Assembly: GCF_039537985.1 (NCBI RefSeq)
Contig: NZ_BAABBN010000007.1
Span: forward strand, 682,001 to 746,000
Reading direction: 5' to 3'
From: Litoribacillus peritrichatus
GTDB taxonomy: Bacteria; Pseudomonadota; Gammaproteobacteria; Pseudomonadales; Litoribrevibacteraceae
DNA length: 64,000 nt
This document shows, one piece after another, positions 17,806 through 26,549 of the stretch. Position 1 is the first letter of the stretch, and each line of letters begins with the position of its first letter. The notes beneath the pieces are model-generated. The model was not told the DNA's origin. It saw nothing but the letters and a program-made list of their open reading frames with translations, and ran no database searches. The position numbers were made by a program, and so were the translations under genes.

Positions 17806-17840
17806 AAGAGTTTGCCTGAATGGGTTGGAGGCAAACTCTT
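17806..17840 (-). terminator. Intercistronic stem-loop between the two large lipoprotein genes
   Basis: A perfect 12-bp stem (17806-17817 with 17829-17840; arms AAGAGTTTGCCT and AGGCAAACTCTT) has an 11-nt loop. It ends a few bases before the AAGGAG ribosome-binding site of the downstream lipoprotein gene. It may be a terminator, a partial attenuator or an mRNA-stabilising element that sets the ratio of the two proteins. Confidence 0.6.
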
Positions 17841-17869
17841 GATTTCTCTCGTTATTGGTTTAATTGAGG

Positions 17870-20800
17870 TTATTGAACGATCACATCTGTATCACTCGGA
17901 ACACTGATGACATTAATTACAACGGTAGCGGTCGCCGTTTTCGTGGCTTCATTACCTTCAGGGCCATCCCGAACGGTGACTACTGCGTTATAAGTGCCTT
18001 TCGGTAATGTATCTGCCGGTATCTCCAGAGCGTTTCCGGTGGCTGTAATTTCCGTTCCGGTCACTGCCCATGAAATATCCAGCTGTTCTGCTAGCGTTAG
18101 GTCATCTGTTACTTCTGCAAAAATAAAGATGTCCTCCGCGTTATTGTTGTTTTCGTTGGTCAGCACATTTTTGATGTCAGGCACTATGATGACCGGCGCT
18201 TTATGCCCTTTGACCTGATAGGTGGTTGTCCGGGTGGACGTGTTATTCATTTCATCCGTAACTTCCACGCTGACGGTGTAGGTCCCGGCTTCAAGCGTAC
18301 CGGACTGAACCAACAGTTGTGCGCTGCTACCGGTGATTGGCGTGCCTGAGCCATCGCTGGCGACGAGGTTCCAACTGAAGGTCAGGTTCTCCGGTGCCGT
18401 AAAGTCATCATCGACAAAGGCTTTGAAAGTAATGTCTTTGATGTTGCCCGTACCGCCATCAATGGCTTGAGCCGGCGTTGAGAAGATACTGCCAATGAAC
18501 GGTGGTTCATCTGCCTGTACCAACAACGTCAGGGAAGCCGTTTTGGATTCAGGGTTACCCTCCGTTGGTTGATCCGTCACCGTCACCGATACCACAGTTT
18601 CACCAGCGCTGGTGGTTGTAACCACGCATTGATTGGTGGTCGAGGCCGTATCACAACCCGTCCAGGCGTAGCTGAGTGGGTTAGCATCCGGGTCAAAGGC
18701 AGAGACTGTGATGGTGGCGATATCACCTTCGCGGAACTCCACAAACTCGTTCCGGCCAACGATGATGCCATTCAGCAAACCTCCAAAAGCGCCGTCCACT
18801 TGGAAACTGTTGATGCGTGGCGGCTTGTTGCCCGCAGGATCAACGGTAATCACGATGCTGGTGCTACTGGTGTTGTTGGTGGCCTCGCTGTCGTCGGTGG
18901 CAGTGAAGGTTAAGGTGTGTTCGCCTACCGTATCTGGGGTGTAACTGAACTGGCCTCCAGGGGTTGCCGGCGCGGTACAGGTTCCGCCTTCACAGGTGGT
19001 TGCGGTTATGCCGGTAACGGTGCCGTCCACATCAAAAGCAAAGACATCAATCAGCGCGGTTCTGCCGTTGATCATGCGCCAAGGTCCAAAGGCCCAGATT
19101 TCCGGTGCCGCATTCTCAAGCTGGATGTTGACGGTTTGCTCGCCGTCCACATAATTGTCGGACTCGACTGCGAAGTCCTGCCCGGCTACGTAGATGGTTG
19201 CATCCAAATCGCACGGAGTGCCAACACGATAGGCGCCTTGGTTGTTGGAGTTGCCCCAATTAAAGAACTGGTCAGAGGCATTCAATTCAAACCAGAAGAA
19301 CGGTGCCGGATCGCCATTGGATTTGGTGATCGTTCCACGAACCACACATTGCAATGGGTTTTCGAGCGTTGCATCAAAGGTCAGTTCAATGTCGCAGCCT
19401 TCTTCTTGCGGAGGATCAACATCGGTTGGAGTAAGTTGCTCAAATTGCCCAGAACGTTGATTCCAAACCTGATAGGTGAAGCTGTTAATATCTACACCCG
19501 AAGCAAGCACGGTGGAGAAGTCCACTTCGCCCTGATCCACGTAAGCCCACTCCCAGCCGGTACTGGACTGAATTTCCAGGTTGCCATTAAATGGCTCTAA
19601 GTCGTCTTCGTCCTGGCCGTCGTAATTGATGGTGCCGGTCAGGCATAAGTTTTGAGCTTCACTGATGGGGCGAATTGGCCAGTCCAGATTGACCCACTTC
19701 ACCCATTCGTTGCCTTCGGTGACGGTGATTTGTACAAACAGATCCGGAGTGGTGATGACATCAGGAGGAATGGTGCCGTCATAAAGGTCATAATCCTCAC
19801 CACTTAATACGACCAAAGTACCGTTACCCGCAAATTTCCAGCCGTTGCTGTAAATATAAATGGGTACCTGAACACCGGCGGTATTCGGGTCGGTATCTTC
19901 GGTGATGGTGTCGTAACTTTCGGTCGGGACATTGAGCGTCATGACCGCTGCGTCACCTTCCGCTGCTGCATTTGCCCCCGAGGTGTTGCCACAGTTGCTG
20001 TCAATGGTCAGGTTGTCGCCGTCCTGGTTTTCAAGCTTCACCTGACTGAACACGGATGACACCAAACGGTAGTTTTCATCGTTGGATGTGCCGCTCAGGT
20101 TAATGCCTGAACCGCCGGCGGTATCGTCACCGGTGCCTTCAAAGCTGCCAGGGAACGATTGAACGTCGGTTTGGTCGTTGGGGTCAAAATAGGCCACACG
20201 CGCGGTAACGGCGGTGGTTTCAACCGGGACACAATCTTCCGGAATCTCCATGTCGAGTAAGGTGTCGCTGTCGGCAGAGGCTCTGGCGTCTGCGAACTGT
20301 TGTCCTGCCACAGCAGCCACTTCACCATTTTCGTACTGGATCAAACCCAGACGGAAGCGGCGGTCGCCAGACGCAGTAACCGCCAGTTGATCCCGACTTT
20401 GAGTGACCACGGTTTCCTGACCAAGCAAGGAACGTAATGACAAGGCCGCGCCAGACTCAAAGCCTTTTTTGAAGACTTTTTCGCCCACGATGTAGCCGTC
20501 TTTTTGCATGGTGACTTCAATGCGGGTTAAAACACTGTCGGTTGAGTTCTGAACGGTGGGAATGTTGATGTTGAATAAACCGTTTGCATCCGTTTTCGTT
20601 ACAACCCGGAAGATTTCAGTGCCTGCCTGATTCAAGCCAATCACAATGATATCTACGCCGCTTAACTTGACGCCCTGGGCTGCTGTTGCAGCCGTTTGAG
20701 TGCTGCCAGAGGAGCCAGAAACGGTACCGCTGACGGTCATGTCTTCAAAGACTTGCAGGGTTGGGTCTGGCTCAGGTTGGTTGTTTTGCACCAAGGTGGT

Positions 20801-21532
20801 CAGGTCGGCGTCCGGATTGGTGCCTCGCGCCGTGATGGACAGCGCGGTGGTGTCATCCAGGAACGTATTGAGGGTTGTTGCCGTTTGAGTGGCCAATAAA
20901 TTCTCTGAAATGATTAACAGTGATAAGTCACTGCTGATTCGATCAAGGCTGATGCCATCACCGTCTGAATCATCAATATCAGAAAGCAGGGTGAAGGCGG
21001 TGTTAAAGCCTAAAGCGTTCTGAGCCCCGTTAATGCCGGCTAAGCTGGCGCTATTGGTGATGTCGGTCAGGCTGAACGACGAATTGAAGTCGGTGAGCAA
21101 AACAGGAAAACTGTCGTTCGCAATGGCGTTCGAAATGGTCGTGGTAAGATCCCCCGCGACCGTAAGCCGATAAAACCCATCATTCAAACCTGTTGTGGAA
21201 ACAGAGGCCTGGGCAGGTGCCAAATCGGGATCAATGGTGCCATCACTCTTCACATAAAAAAGGAAAAACTGGGTTTGACCGGAGACAGCGGCAGCGTAGG
21301 CCGGGCTGAATAATACGTTTTTAATGGCTCGGTCGAACTGTATCGAGGCCGTCTGAGGCGCCTGACTCGGATCGCACGATGCCGTTGCGTTACTGTTATC
21401 CACGCAGGCCGTAAAGGATGTGGAAACAGGGTTGGATAAAACTTTCGATGAGGACTTCGAGTCGTTATCGCAACCCTGTATTGCGAGCACAGAGGCTGCA
21501 AATAAAAAGGGTAATATAGGTTTTTTGAGCAT
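17870..21532 (-). CDS. Giant putative lipoprotein with C-terminal Ig/PKD-like repeats
   Basis: The product is 1220 residues from the ATG at 21532, chosen because GGGAG lies 8 bases upstream; a GTG at 21541 would sit directly on that site. A signal peptide ends in the lipobox AIQGC. An N-terminal helical region of about 250 residues is followed by beta-rich carboxypeptidase-regulatory-like segments (NGLFNINIP, and CVVRGTITKSNGDPAPFFW about 730-800). From about residue 820, four tandem Ig/PKD-like modules occur, with the repeated pattern DxxGTVTG/SYAWTGCD/FSWNLVASDG/ISWAVTGTE. Such modules mediate carbohydrate or surface contacts. No catalytic domain is recognisable. It is encoded upstream of, and probably cotranscribed with, the 662-residue acidic lipoprotein. 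Confidence 0.78.
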   Translation of the reverse strand: MLKKPILPFLFAASVLAIQGCDNDSKSSSKVLSNPVSTSFTACVDNSNATASCDPSQAPQTASIQFDRAIKNVLFSPAYAAAVSGQTQFFLFYVKSDGTIDPDLAPAQASVSTTGLNDGFYRLTVAGDLTTTISNAIANDSFPVLLTDFNSSFSLTDITNSASLAGINGAQNALGFNTAFTLLSDIDDSDGDGISLDRISSDLSLLIISENLLATQTATTLNTFLDDTTALSITARGTNPDADLTTLVQNNQPEPDPTLQVFEDMTVSGTVSGSSGSTQTAATAAQGVKLSGVDIIVIGLNQAGTEIFRVVTKTDANGLFNINIPTVQNSTDSVLTRIEVTMQKDGYIVGEKVFKKGFESGAALSLRSLLGQETVVTQSRDQLAVTASGDRRFRLGLIQYENGEVAAVAGQQFADARASADSDTLLDMEIPEDCVPVETTAVTARVAYFDPNDQTDVQSFPGSFEGTGDDTAGGSGINLSGTSNDENYRLVSSVFSQVKLENQDGDNLTIDSNCGNTSGANAAAEGDAAVMTLNVPTESYDTITEDTDPNTAGVQVPIYIYSNGWKFAGNGTLVVLSGEDYDLYDGTIPPDVITTPDLFVQITVTEGNEWVKWVNLDWPIRPISEAQNLCLTGTINYDGQDEDDLEPFNGNLEIQSSTGWEWAYVDQGEVDFSTVLASGVDINSFTYQVWNQRSGQFEQLTPTDVDPPQEEGCDIELTFDATLENPLQCVVRGTITKSNGDPAPFFWFELNASDQFFNWGNSNNQGAYRVGTPCDLDATIYVAGQDFAVESDNYVDGEQTVNIQLENAAPEIWAFGPWRMINGRTALIDVFAFDVDGTVTGITATTCEGGTCTAPATPGGQFSYTPDTVGEHTLTFTATDDSEATNNTSSTSIVITVDPAGNKPPRINSFQVDGAFGGLLNGIIVGRNEFVEFREGDIATITVSAFDPDANPLSYAWTGCDTASTTNQCVVTTTSAGETVVSVTVTDQPTEGNPESKTASLTLLVQADEPPFIGSIFSTPAQAIDGGTGNIKDITFKAFVDDDFTAPENLTFSWNLVASDGSGTPITGSSAQLLVQSGTLEAGTYTVSVEVTDEMNNTSTRTTTYQVKGHKAPVIIVPDIKNVLTNENNNNAEDIFIFAEVTDDLTLAEQLDISWAVTGTEITATGNALEIPADTLPKGTYNAVVTVRDGPEGNEATKTATATVVINVISVPSDTDVIVQ

Positions 21533-21541
21533 TCCGGTCAC

Positions 21542-21858
21542 TCCCTAAATATCTTGGAATAGCTTCTTATTTTCTGCCTGTTGCAATCAGAACAGGGGTC
21601 GAATTTTCAGTATAGAAACGTAAAGCGAGCCGATATTCGGGAGAGGAAGGTTATTATTTTTATTGATTATTTGGTCAAAAAAATAGTGTTATGTTTTTCA
21701 GTGGGTTAATGAGTGATAGGGGATGTTTGTAGGAAATTGACTATATTAAATATAGGTTTTAGGCGTACACAAAAAGTTCTGTTTTGCTGTAGAAATTAGC
21801 AGTAAAAATTTTTTGAGAAATTGGCTGCTAATTTCTGTTTTTAAGCTATAAGCAAACG
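21542..21858. other. A/T-rich intergenic region with a 12-bp inverted repeat
   Basis: These 317 bp separate the chemoreceptor's 3' end from the giant lipoprotein gene's 5' end. They should contain the lipoprotein promoter (minus strand, near 21560-21700). A perfect 12-bp inverted repeat (21791-21802 with 21825-21836, arms AGAAATTAGCAG and CTGCTAATTTCT) with a 22-nt spacer lies close to the chemoreceptor stop and may be its transcript end. A T-run follows it only on the + side, so terminator function is uncertain. No ORF is seen. Confidence 0.45.
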
Positions 21859-23586
21859 CTATTGTATTTTAAATCGAACAATAACGTTCTTTAAATTGGC
21901 CACTACGTTCGTGAGTTCTTTACTGGAATCGGCACTCACTTTGGCTGCGGATGCGACCTGATCGGACAGTTGGCTGATGGTGACTATGCTCTGATCAATG
22001 CTGTGGGCTGCCGAGGTTTGCTCTTCGGTGGAATGAGCAATTTGCTGGTTGGTTTCGGTAATGGCGGATACCGCTGAAACGGTCGCCATAATAGTGTCAT
22101 TGGCTTTTTGAGCGGCCAGTTGGGTTTCATCCACTTGTTGTTGACTGGACTGCATTTGAGCAACGGCGGCCGACACGCCTTTTTGAAGGTTTTCAATCAT
22201 GGTTTGGATTTCATTGGTGGAGTCGCCGGTTTTTTGTGCCAGAGACCGAACTTCATCGGCAACTACAGCAAACCCCCGTCCTTGCTCACCGGCGCGCGCG
22301 GCCTCAATGGCGGCGTTCAGCGCCAGGAGGTTGGTTTGTTCGGCAATGCCCCGGATAACGTCCAGAACACTGCCAATTGCCTGACTGTTTTTTGCCACTT
22401 GCTCAATGGATTCAACCCCGAGCTGTACCTGACCGGACAAATCCGCAATGTTATTGGAGGATTGGCTGATGATTGTGCGGCTGGTGTTGCAGTGGGCTTC
22501 GGCGTCGTTGGCTTGATGTACGGCTTCTTCGGTGTGGTCATTGATGCCTTGTACCGTGACGGCCATTTCATTGCTGGCGGTGGCGACCATGTCCGTTTGA
22601 AGTCGTAGCTGTTGGACGCTGTCGCTGGTTTGGTCACTGATCTGACGGCTTTGTTCTGCGGCGTCCGAAAGCTGATCCGCTTCATGAGCCAACTGCTGAA
22701 TGATGCCCTGAAAGGTGGTCAGCATACTGTTGATGGCATCGGCAATTTCGGCCACTTCATCCCGGCTGCTAATCTTGATGCGGCCGGTCAGATCCGAGGT
22801 TTTTTCGATTTTACCGATGGTGCTGGTGAGTTGGCGGATGGGGCGGGTCACTGAAATGGCCACCAGAATACCCACCACAATGCTGAACAAAGAGGCCGCA
22901 ATGAGAATAACCAGCATTTGATTTTGCATGGTTTTGCCTTCTTCGATGTTGGCCTGGCTGGCTTCACGAACTTGTTGCACTGCCGATTGTACTTCTTTGC
23001 CTGCGTTAAATACGCCATCACTGGATTCTTTCACTGCAATGGCGGATTGCTCAAGAATGGTCTCGAACATGGCGTTCATGGCGGCGCTGTGGGACTGAGA
23101 TTCACTGACTTTGGATTTGATGAGTCTTGATTCGGCTTCTTGCTTATTTAAATCAATGGCTTCCTGAATGGTGGTGTTGAAATCATCCAGATAGATGGCG
23201 ACCACATCGGCGGCTTCGCCTAACTCTTCATCGAGGTCGATGATTTTTTGGAGGTCGTCCCGGAGCTTTTGCTCTGCGTTGTCGGCTTCCTGAATGGAAC
23301 GGCTTTCTGTGGAAATGGCCGATTCCAGTCGCCAGGTCAGGTAGCTTGAATAGTTCGAATAAGCACTCAGCGTAATGGCCTGCAATTCCATTTTGGACTT
23401 TTGTAAATCCAGCAGTGCATTTTGCTTTCCTACGGCCTGATCCTGGCTGTCGAGGTACGAGTTATTCGCTTCAATGCGCTCGATAACCAAAGACATGTGA
23501 TGAATTAACCAGCCAAATGAGCACAGTAAAATGATCAAAAAGCCAACGTTCATGGATAAAGTTTTGAAGAAAATGGACAGTTTCAT
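21859..23586 (-). CDS. Methyl-accepting chemotaxis protein
   Basis: The 575-residue protein has a classic chemoreceptor plan: TM1 (about 10-32), a four-helix-bundle-like periplasmic ligand domain (about 33-225), TM2 (about 227-247), a HAMP domain (SVTRPIRQLTSTIGKIEKTSDLTGRIKI...), and a long cytoplasmic coiled coil. Its signalling tip is the invariant EQTNLLALNAAIEAARAGEQGRGFAVVADEVR. No CheR-tethering pentapeptide is present at the C-terminus. The ligand domain resembles 4HB_MCP/TarH-like sensors, and the ligand is unknown. It diverges from the isoaspartyl-dipeptidase/ArgR-like genes across a region carrying a palindromic operator candidate, so it might sense an amino acid or dipeptide, though that is inference from position alone. 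Confidence 0.93.
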   Translation of the reverse strand: MKLSIFFKTLSMNVGFLIILLCSFGWLIHHMSLVIERIEANNSYLDSQDQAVGKQNALLDLQKSKMELQAITLSAYSNYSSYLTWRLESAISTESRSIQEADNAEQKLRDDLQKIIDLDEELGEAADVVAIYLDDFNTTIQEAIDLNKQEAESRLIKSKVSESQSHSAAMNAMFETILEQSAIAVKESSDGVFNAGKEVQSAVQQVREASQANIEEGKTMQNQMLVILIAASLFSIVVGILVAISVTRPIRQLTSTIGKIEKTSDLTGRIKISSRDEVAEIADAINSMLTTFQGIIQQLAHEADQLSDAAEQSRQISDQTSDSVQQLRLQTDMVATASNEMAVTVQGINDHTEEAVHQANDAEAHCNTSRTIISQSSNNIADLSGQVQLGVESIEQVAKNSQAIGSVLDVIRGIAEQTNLLALNAAIEAARAGEQGRGFAVVADEVRSLAQKTGDSTNEIQTMIENLQKGVSAAVAQMQSSQQQVDETQLAAQKANDTIMATVSAVSAITETNQQIAHSTEEQTSAAHSIDQSIVTISQLSDQVASAAKVSADSSKELTNVVANLKNVIVRFKIQ

Positions 23587-23649
23587 TGCCGTACTCGTTA
23601 ATTAATGTCTTTACTGTTATCGACAGTTTGAATATTTTGATTAACCAAT

Positions 23650-23681
23650 ACTAAATCATGATTAGTTGATCATGAATTAGT
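23650..23681. promoter_or_regulatory. Inverted-repeat operator candidate in the chemoreceptor/iadA divergent region
   Basis: A 13-bp inverted repeat (ACTAAATCATGAT at 23650-23662; ATCATGAATTAGT at 23669-23681) has one mismatch and a 6-nt spacer. It lies midway between the two divergent start codons. The size fits a dimeric repressor or activator site. The regulator is unknown; the GlxA-type regulator encoded two genes away normally prefers direct repeats. Confidence 0.55.
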
Positions 23682-23717
23682 ACTACTAAAGATTAGTTGG
23701 TTCTGAGGAAGTTTTTC

Positions 23718-24902
23718 TTGTATTTGATTAAAGGCGCACAAGTATTCAGTCCGGTTTTTTTGGGACAAAAAGATGTTCTCATTGCAGGCTCAAAAATTGT
23801 CGCCATGGCCGAGCCGGATTCGATGTCAGTGGACGGTGCGTCGATGTATGAAATAGACGGAAGCGGCAAGATTCTAATGCCCGGTTTGGTGGACTCTTTG
23901 GTGCACATCATTGGCGGCGGTGGCGAAGGTGGCTACACCACCCGAACGCCGGAAATGCATTTGTCTGATGCGGTATGTGCCGGTGTGACAACCCTGGTCG
24001 GGGTACTGGGAACGGACTCGATCACCCGAACCTTAACCAATCTGTTAGCCAAAGCGAGTGCGTTGCAGGAAGAAGGGGTGACGGTTTACTGCCACACCGG
24101 CTCCTATCAGGTGCCAGCCAGAACCTTATTGGATGGCATTGATCAGGATTTACTATTGATCGAGAAATTCATCGGGGTGGGGGAAGTTGCGATCTCCGAT
24201 CACAGATCCAGTCAACCGACCAGGCAGGAATTGGCTCGTTTAGCATCCCAGGCCCGGGTTGGCGGTATGTTGTCTGGCAAAGCAGGGATAGTTTCCGTGC
24301 ATGTGGGGGACTCGGAGACTTGTTTACAGCCAATTCTTGACGTGGTCAGTGCTACGGACATTCCAATCCGGCAGTTTTACCCCACTCATATTAATCGCTC
24401 GCAACCACTGCTTGATGCCGGTAAAGGCTATGCTCAATTAGGTGGTTATCTCGACTTAACCGCCAGTACGACCCCGGAAATTCTGGCTGCAGGCGAAGTG
24501 AAGTGTGCAACGGCGTTATCGGAATTGCTGGCTTCCGGTGTGCCTGCGTCGCAAATTTCCCTCAGTTCAGACGGTTTTGCCAGTTTGCCGGACTTTGATG
24601 AGCAGGGAAATCTGCGAGGATTAAAAGTGGGCGATTTAGCCAGTCTGCTCAATGAGATGCGAGATGCGGTTTTCATCGAAGGCGTTGCTTTGGAGGACGC
24701 AATTCGGGTGGTGACTCAATCACCGGCGGATATTTTAAAGCTTCATAATAAGGGGCGTGTTTGCGTCGGCAGTGATGCCGATGTGTTGCTTCTGGATGAG
24801 TCTACTTTGACACTGGAGACGGTTTTTGCGCGCGGTGCATTGATGATGCGTGATAAGCGCCTTCTAAAGGCCGGTGTCTTTGAACAGGACAAATTAAGCT
24901 GA
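23718..24902 (+). CDS. iadA: Isoaspartyl dipeptidase (beta-aspartyl peptidase) homologue with an altered metal site
   Basis: The 394-residue amidohydrolase aligns along its length with IadA (E. coli about 390): KGAQVFSP start, IGGGGEGGYTTRTPE, VGVLGTDSITR, HTGSYQVPART, GEVAISDHRSS, HVGDS, PTHINR and SSDG. IadA is a binuclear zinc enzyme that releases the N-terminal beta-linked Asp from isoAsp dipeptides. Here the first His of the HxH motif is Leu61 (DSLVH; the second His is 63), while the other His/Asp ligands are present. Where E. coli has the carboxylated Lys, this protein appears to have Glu. I prefer TTG 23718, with GAGGAAG 6 bases upstream, over TTG 23697. The stop overlaps the next ATG (TGATG). 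Activity may be changed or lost. Confidence 0.83.
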   Translation: MYLIKGAQVFSPVFLGQKDVLIAGSKIVAMAEPDSMSVDGASMYEIDGSGKILMPGLVDSLVHIIGGGGEGGYTTRTPEMHLSDAVCAGVTTLVGVLGTDSITRTLTNLLAKASALQEEGVTVYCHTGSYQVPARTLLDGIDQDLLLIEKFIGVGEVAISDHRSSQPTRQELARLASQARVGGMLSGKAGIVSVHVGDSETCLQPILDVVSATDIPIRQFYPTHINRSQPLLDAGKGYAQLGGYLDLTASTTPEILAAGEVKCATALSELLASGVPASQISLSSDGFASLPDFDEQGNLRGLKVGDLASLLNEMRDAVFIEGVALEDAIRVVTQSPADILKLHNKGRVCVGSDADVLLLDESTLTLETVFARGALMMRDKRLLKAGVFEQDKLS

Positions 24903-25855
24903 TGACCACCGAACTGAAACAATACGTTGTGGTGTTATTGCCGGGTTTCTCCAACCTGGTGCTTGGCTCGGCCACAGCCACCGTCATGGCAACCAACAGC
25001 ATTCTCGGTGAGGACATGTATGAACTTCGCTTTGCAGGTTTTCAAACCAAACAGGTGATGGCAGAAGCCGGTAATCTAGCGATGGTGGAAGATGTGTTGG
25101 ACATCGATGAGGGGCATGGCCTGTTGATTTGCGGTGGATCGCCGGTGTCTTACCAAGCCGACTCCGGGTTGGTGCAATGGTTGCGTGAAAATGCCTATCG
25201 CTTTGGGCATGTGGCCGGGTTGGCTACCGGTGGCTTGGTGCTTGCTGAAGCGGGGTTGTTAAATAATCATCGCGCCGCCATTCACTGGTGGGATGACGGG
25301 TATTTATGGGATAAACACCCTCAGGTGCGCCATGTCTCAGACAGCTTTTCGGTGGATCGGCAACGGGCTACCAGTCGTGGCGGCACGTCGACTATGGATA
25401 TGATGACATTTTTGTTGGCCAGAGATCATGGCCCGGAGTTAGCAGAATCTTTGGCTCAGCACTTTATTCGAGCCCGAGTAGGCGGAACGCCAAAAACACA
25501 TCGGCAGCTGTTAACGGCTCAGCAAATCAGTGAGCAACCTAAGTTGCAAAGTGCCGTGGAGTTGATGGAAAGCAATATTGAAGAACCGTTAACGACCGAT
25601 GACATTTCAGGCCATGTGGGTGTGTCGCGTCGTCAGCTGGAACGGTTATTTCGAAAGCATTTGGAGTCCGTGCCGTCGAAGTATTACCAACAAATTCGTT
25701 TGGAGCATGCGCGGAGTTTATTGCATAAGTCTGACCTGAGTATTATGGACATCGCTCAGCAGTGCGGCTATTCCTCCGGTGCTCACCTGAGCACCAGCTA
25801 TCGAAATACGTTTGGGATGACACCGAGCGAAGAGCGCCGCAGAAAAACCATTTAA
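24902..25855 (+). CDS. GlxA/ArgR-type AraC-family transcriptional regulator
   Basis: The 317-residue protein has an N-terminal DJ-1/PfpI-like (class I amidotransferase-like) domain of about 190 residues, in which the nucleophile region reads GLATGG (no Cys), so it is a sensor rather than an enzyme. A C-terminal AraC double helix-turn-helix follows: ISGHVGVSRRQLERLFRKHL and IMDIAQQCGYSSGAHLSTSYRNTFGMTPSEER. This is the layout of Pseudomonas ArgR, the arginine-responsive activator of the aru (AST) operon. The gene lies about 0.8 kb before aruC, and a matching tandem site precedes aruC, so it is the best candidate for ArgR. It is translationally coupled to the iadA homologue (1-bp overlap). Other GlxA members (CdhR, GbdR) regulate choline/carnitine genes, so experimental proof is needed. 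Confidence 0.85.
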   Translation: MTTELKQYVVVLLPGFSNLVLGSATATVMATNSILGEDMYELRFAGFQTKQVMAEAGNLAMVEDVLDIDEGHGLLICGGSPVSYQADSGLVQWLRENAYRFGHVAGLATGGLVLAEAGLLNNHRAAIHWWDDGYLWDKHPQVRHVSDSFSVDRQRATSRGGTSTMDMMTFLLARDHGPELAESLAQHFIRARVGGTPKTHRQLLTAQQISEQPKLQSAVELMESNIEEPLTTDDISGHVGVSRRQLERLFRKHLESVPSKYYQQIRLEHARSLLHKSDLSIMDIAQQCGYSSGAHLSTSYRNTFGMTPSEERRRKTI

Positions 25856-25911
25856 GAAGGCATTCTATAATTAGCAGGCAATACTCATAACTAGCGGACT
25901 AATGCCCAGTA

Positions 25912-26247
25912 TTAGCAGACCAACTCCCGTTCACTTTCTTGAGCCGGCCTCAGTGTTGGTATTCTTTCAACGAACTGACTCTTCACCTGTTTCTCTAAAT
26001 GAATCGCCAACGACAGTGCCCGATCCAATTTAGGGTACAGGTTTTTAACCGGCAGTTGTTCGATGTAAATGTCACGAATGTCCAGAAATAACTTTGCAGC
26101 GATATTTAGGTAATATCGGTGGTTTTCGCTTTTCAGGATGTTGAGGGACTTCCGGATTTCGTAAAAGGTTAAGCTTTGTTGATTCAGTACCGCATCAATC
26201 GCTTCTATTTCACGCAATAGTTCTTGTTCAGTCACGTCCATGCGCAT
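25912..26247 (-). CDS. Hypothetical helical protein
   Basis: This 111-residue ORF is predicted to be all alpha-helical (DVTEQELLREIEAIDAVLNQ..., then AAKLFLDIRDIYIEQLP), with one Cys at the very end and no signal peptide or membrane segment. AGGA lies upstream of the ATG at 26247 at reasonable spacing, and a TATA-like GAATATAC precedes it. It lies opposite to, and between, the regulator and aruC. I do not recognise the family. It may be a real small gene of unknown role; a spurious ORF cannot be fully excluded. Confidence 0.5.
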   Translation of the reverse strand: MRMDVTEQELLREIEAIDAVLNQQSLTFYEIRKSLNILKSENHRYYLNIAAKLFLDIRDIYIEQLPVKNLYPKLDRALSLAIHLEKQVKSQFVERIPTLRPAQESERELVC

Positions 26248-26549
26248 GAGGTGTTTTCCTGTATATTCTCTGGGTCTTTTTAAAACGAATTATTTTTAAT
26301 AGTTATATGAGGACAGAGCTTCTTCATCGATCACCAGTAAATATGACCATTTGATGACCTCTGTCCAACATTGAGTATGGTTAGAAGCAGAGCAAAGGCA
26401 AATTCCGCTAAGGCACTATTTTGTAATCGGTGATAAACGGTCGTTTTGGCGGTGGCTGAGGGGCGCTTTAAGCCTCTGAAGGGGCATTTCCGGCCGCCGG
26501 AAGGGCATTGGTTGCGGTTAGATGGGCGCTTTCAGCGGTTAAATAGCGA
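26248..26549. other. Distal intergenic part upstream of aruC with short repeated G-rich motifs
   Basis: No ORF is seen. Between about 26455 and 26535 there are two copies of GGGCGCTTT and two of GGGCATT, plus a hairpin TTCCGG-CCG-CCGGAA at 26488-26502. These may be regulator or IHF-type architecture, or the remains of a duplicated segment. The minus-strand promoter of the 111-residue ORF should lie at the left edge. Confidence 0.35.

Noticed and set aside
18917..19600. 227-residue open frame on the + strand opposite the giant lipoprotein gene
   Set aside because: It is fully antisense to a coherent lipoprotein with signal peptide and Ig-like repeats. Its translation has no domain, signal or plausible start site, and the composition is typical of an out-of-frame shadow.
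22108..22608. 166-residue open frame opposite the chemoreceptor
   Set aside because: It is antisense to the highly conserved signalling domain and shows no independent features.
23697..23717. Upstream TTG start for the iadA homologue
   Set aside because: GAGGAAG lies between this TTG and the TTG at 23718 and serves the latter. Length and N-terminus also fit the family better from 23718.
26455..26540. CRISPR-like or REP repeat array upstream of aruC
   Set aside because: The repeated GGGCGCTTT and GGGCATT motifs are too short, only two copies each, and irregularly spaced.
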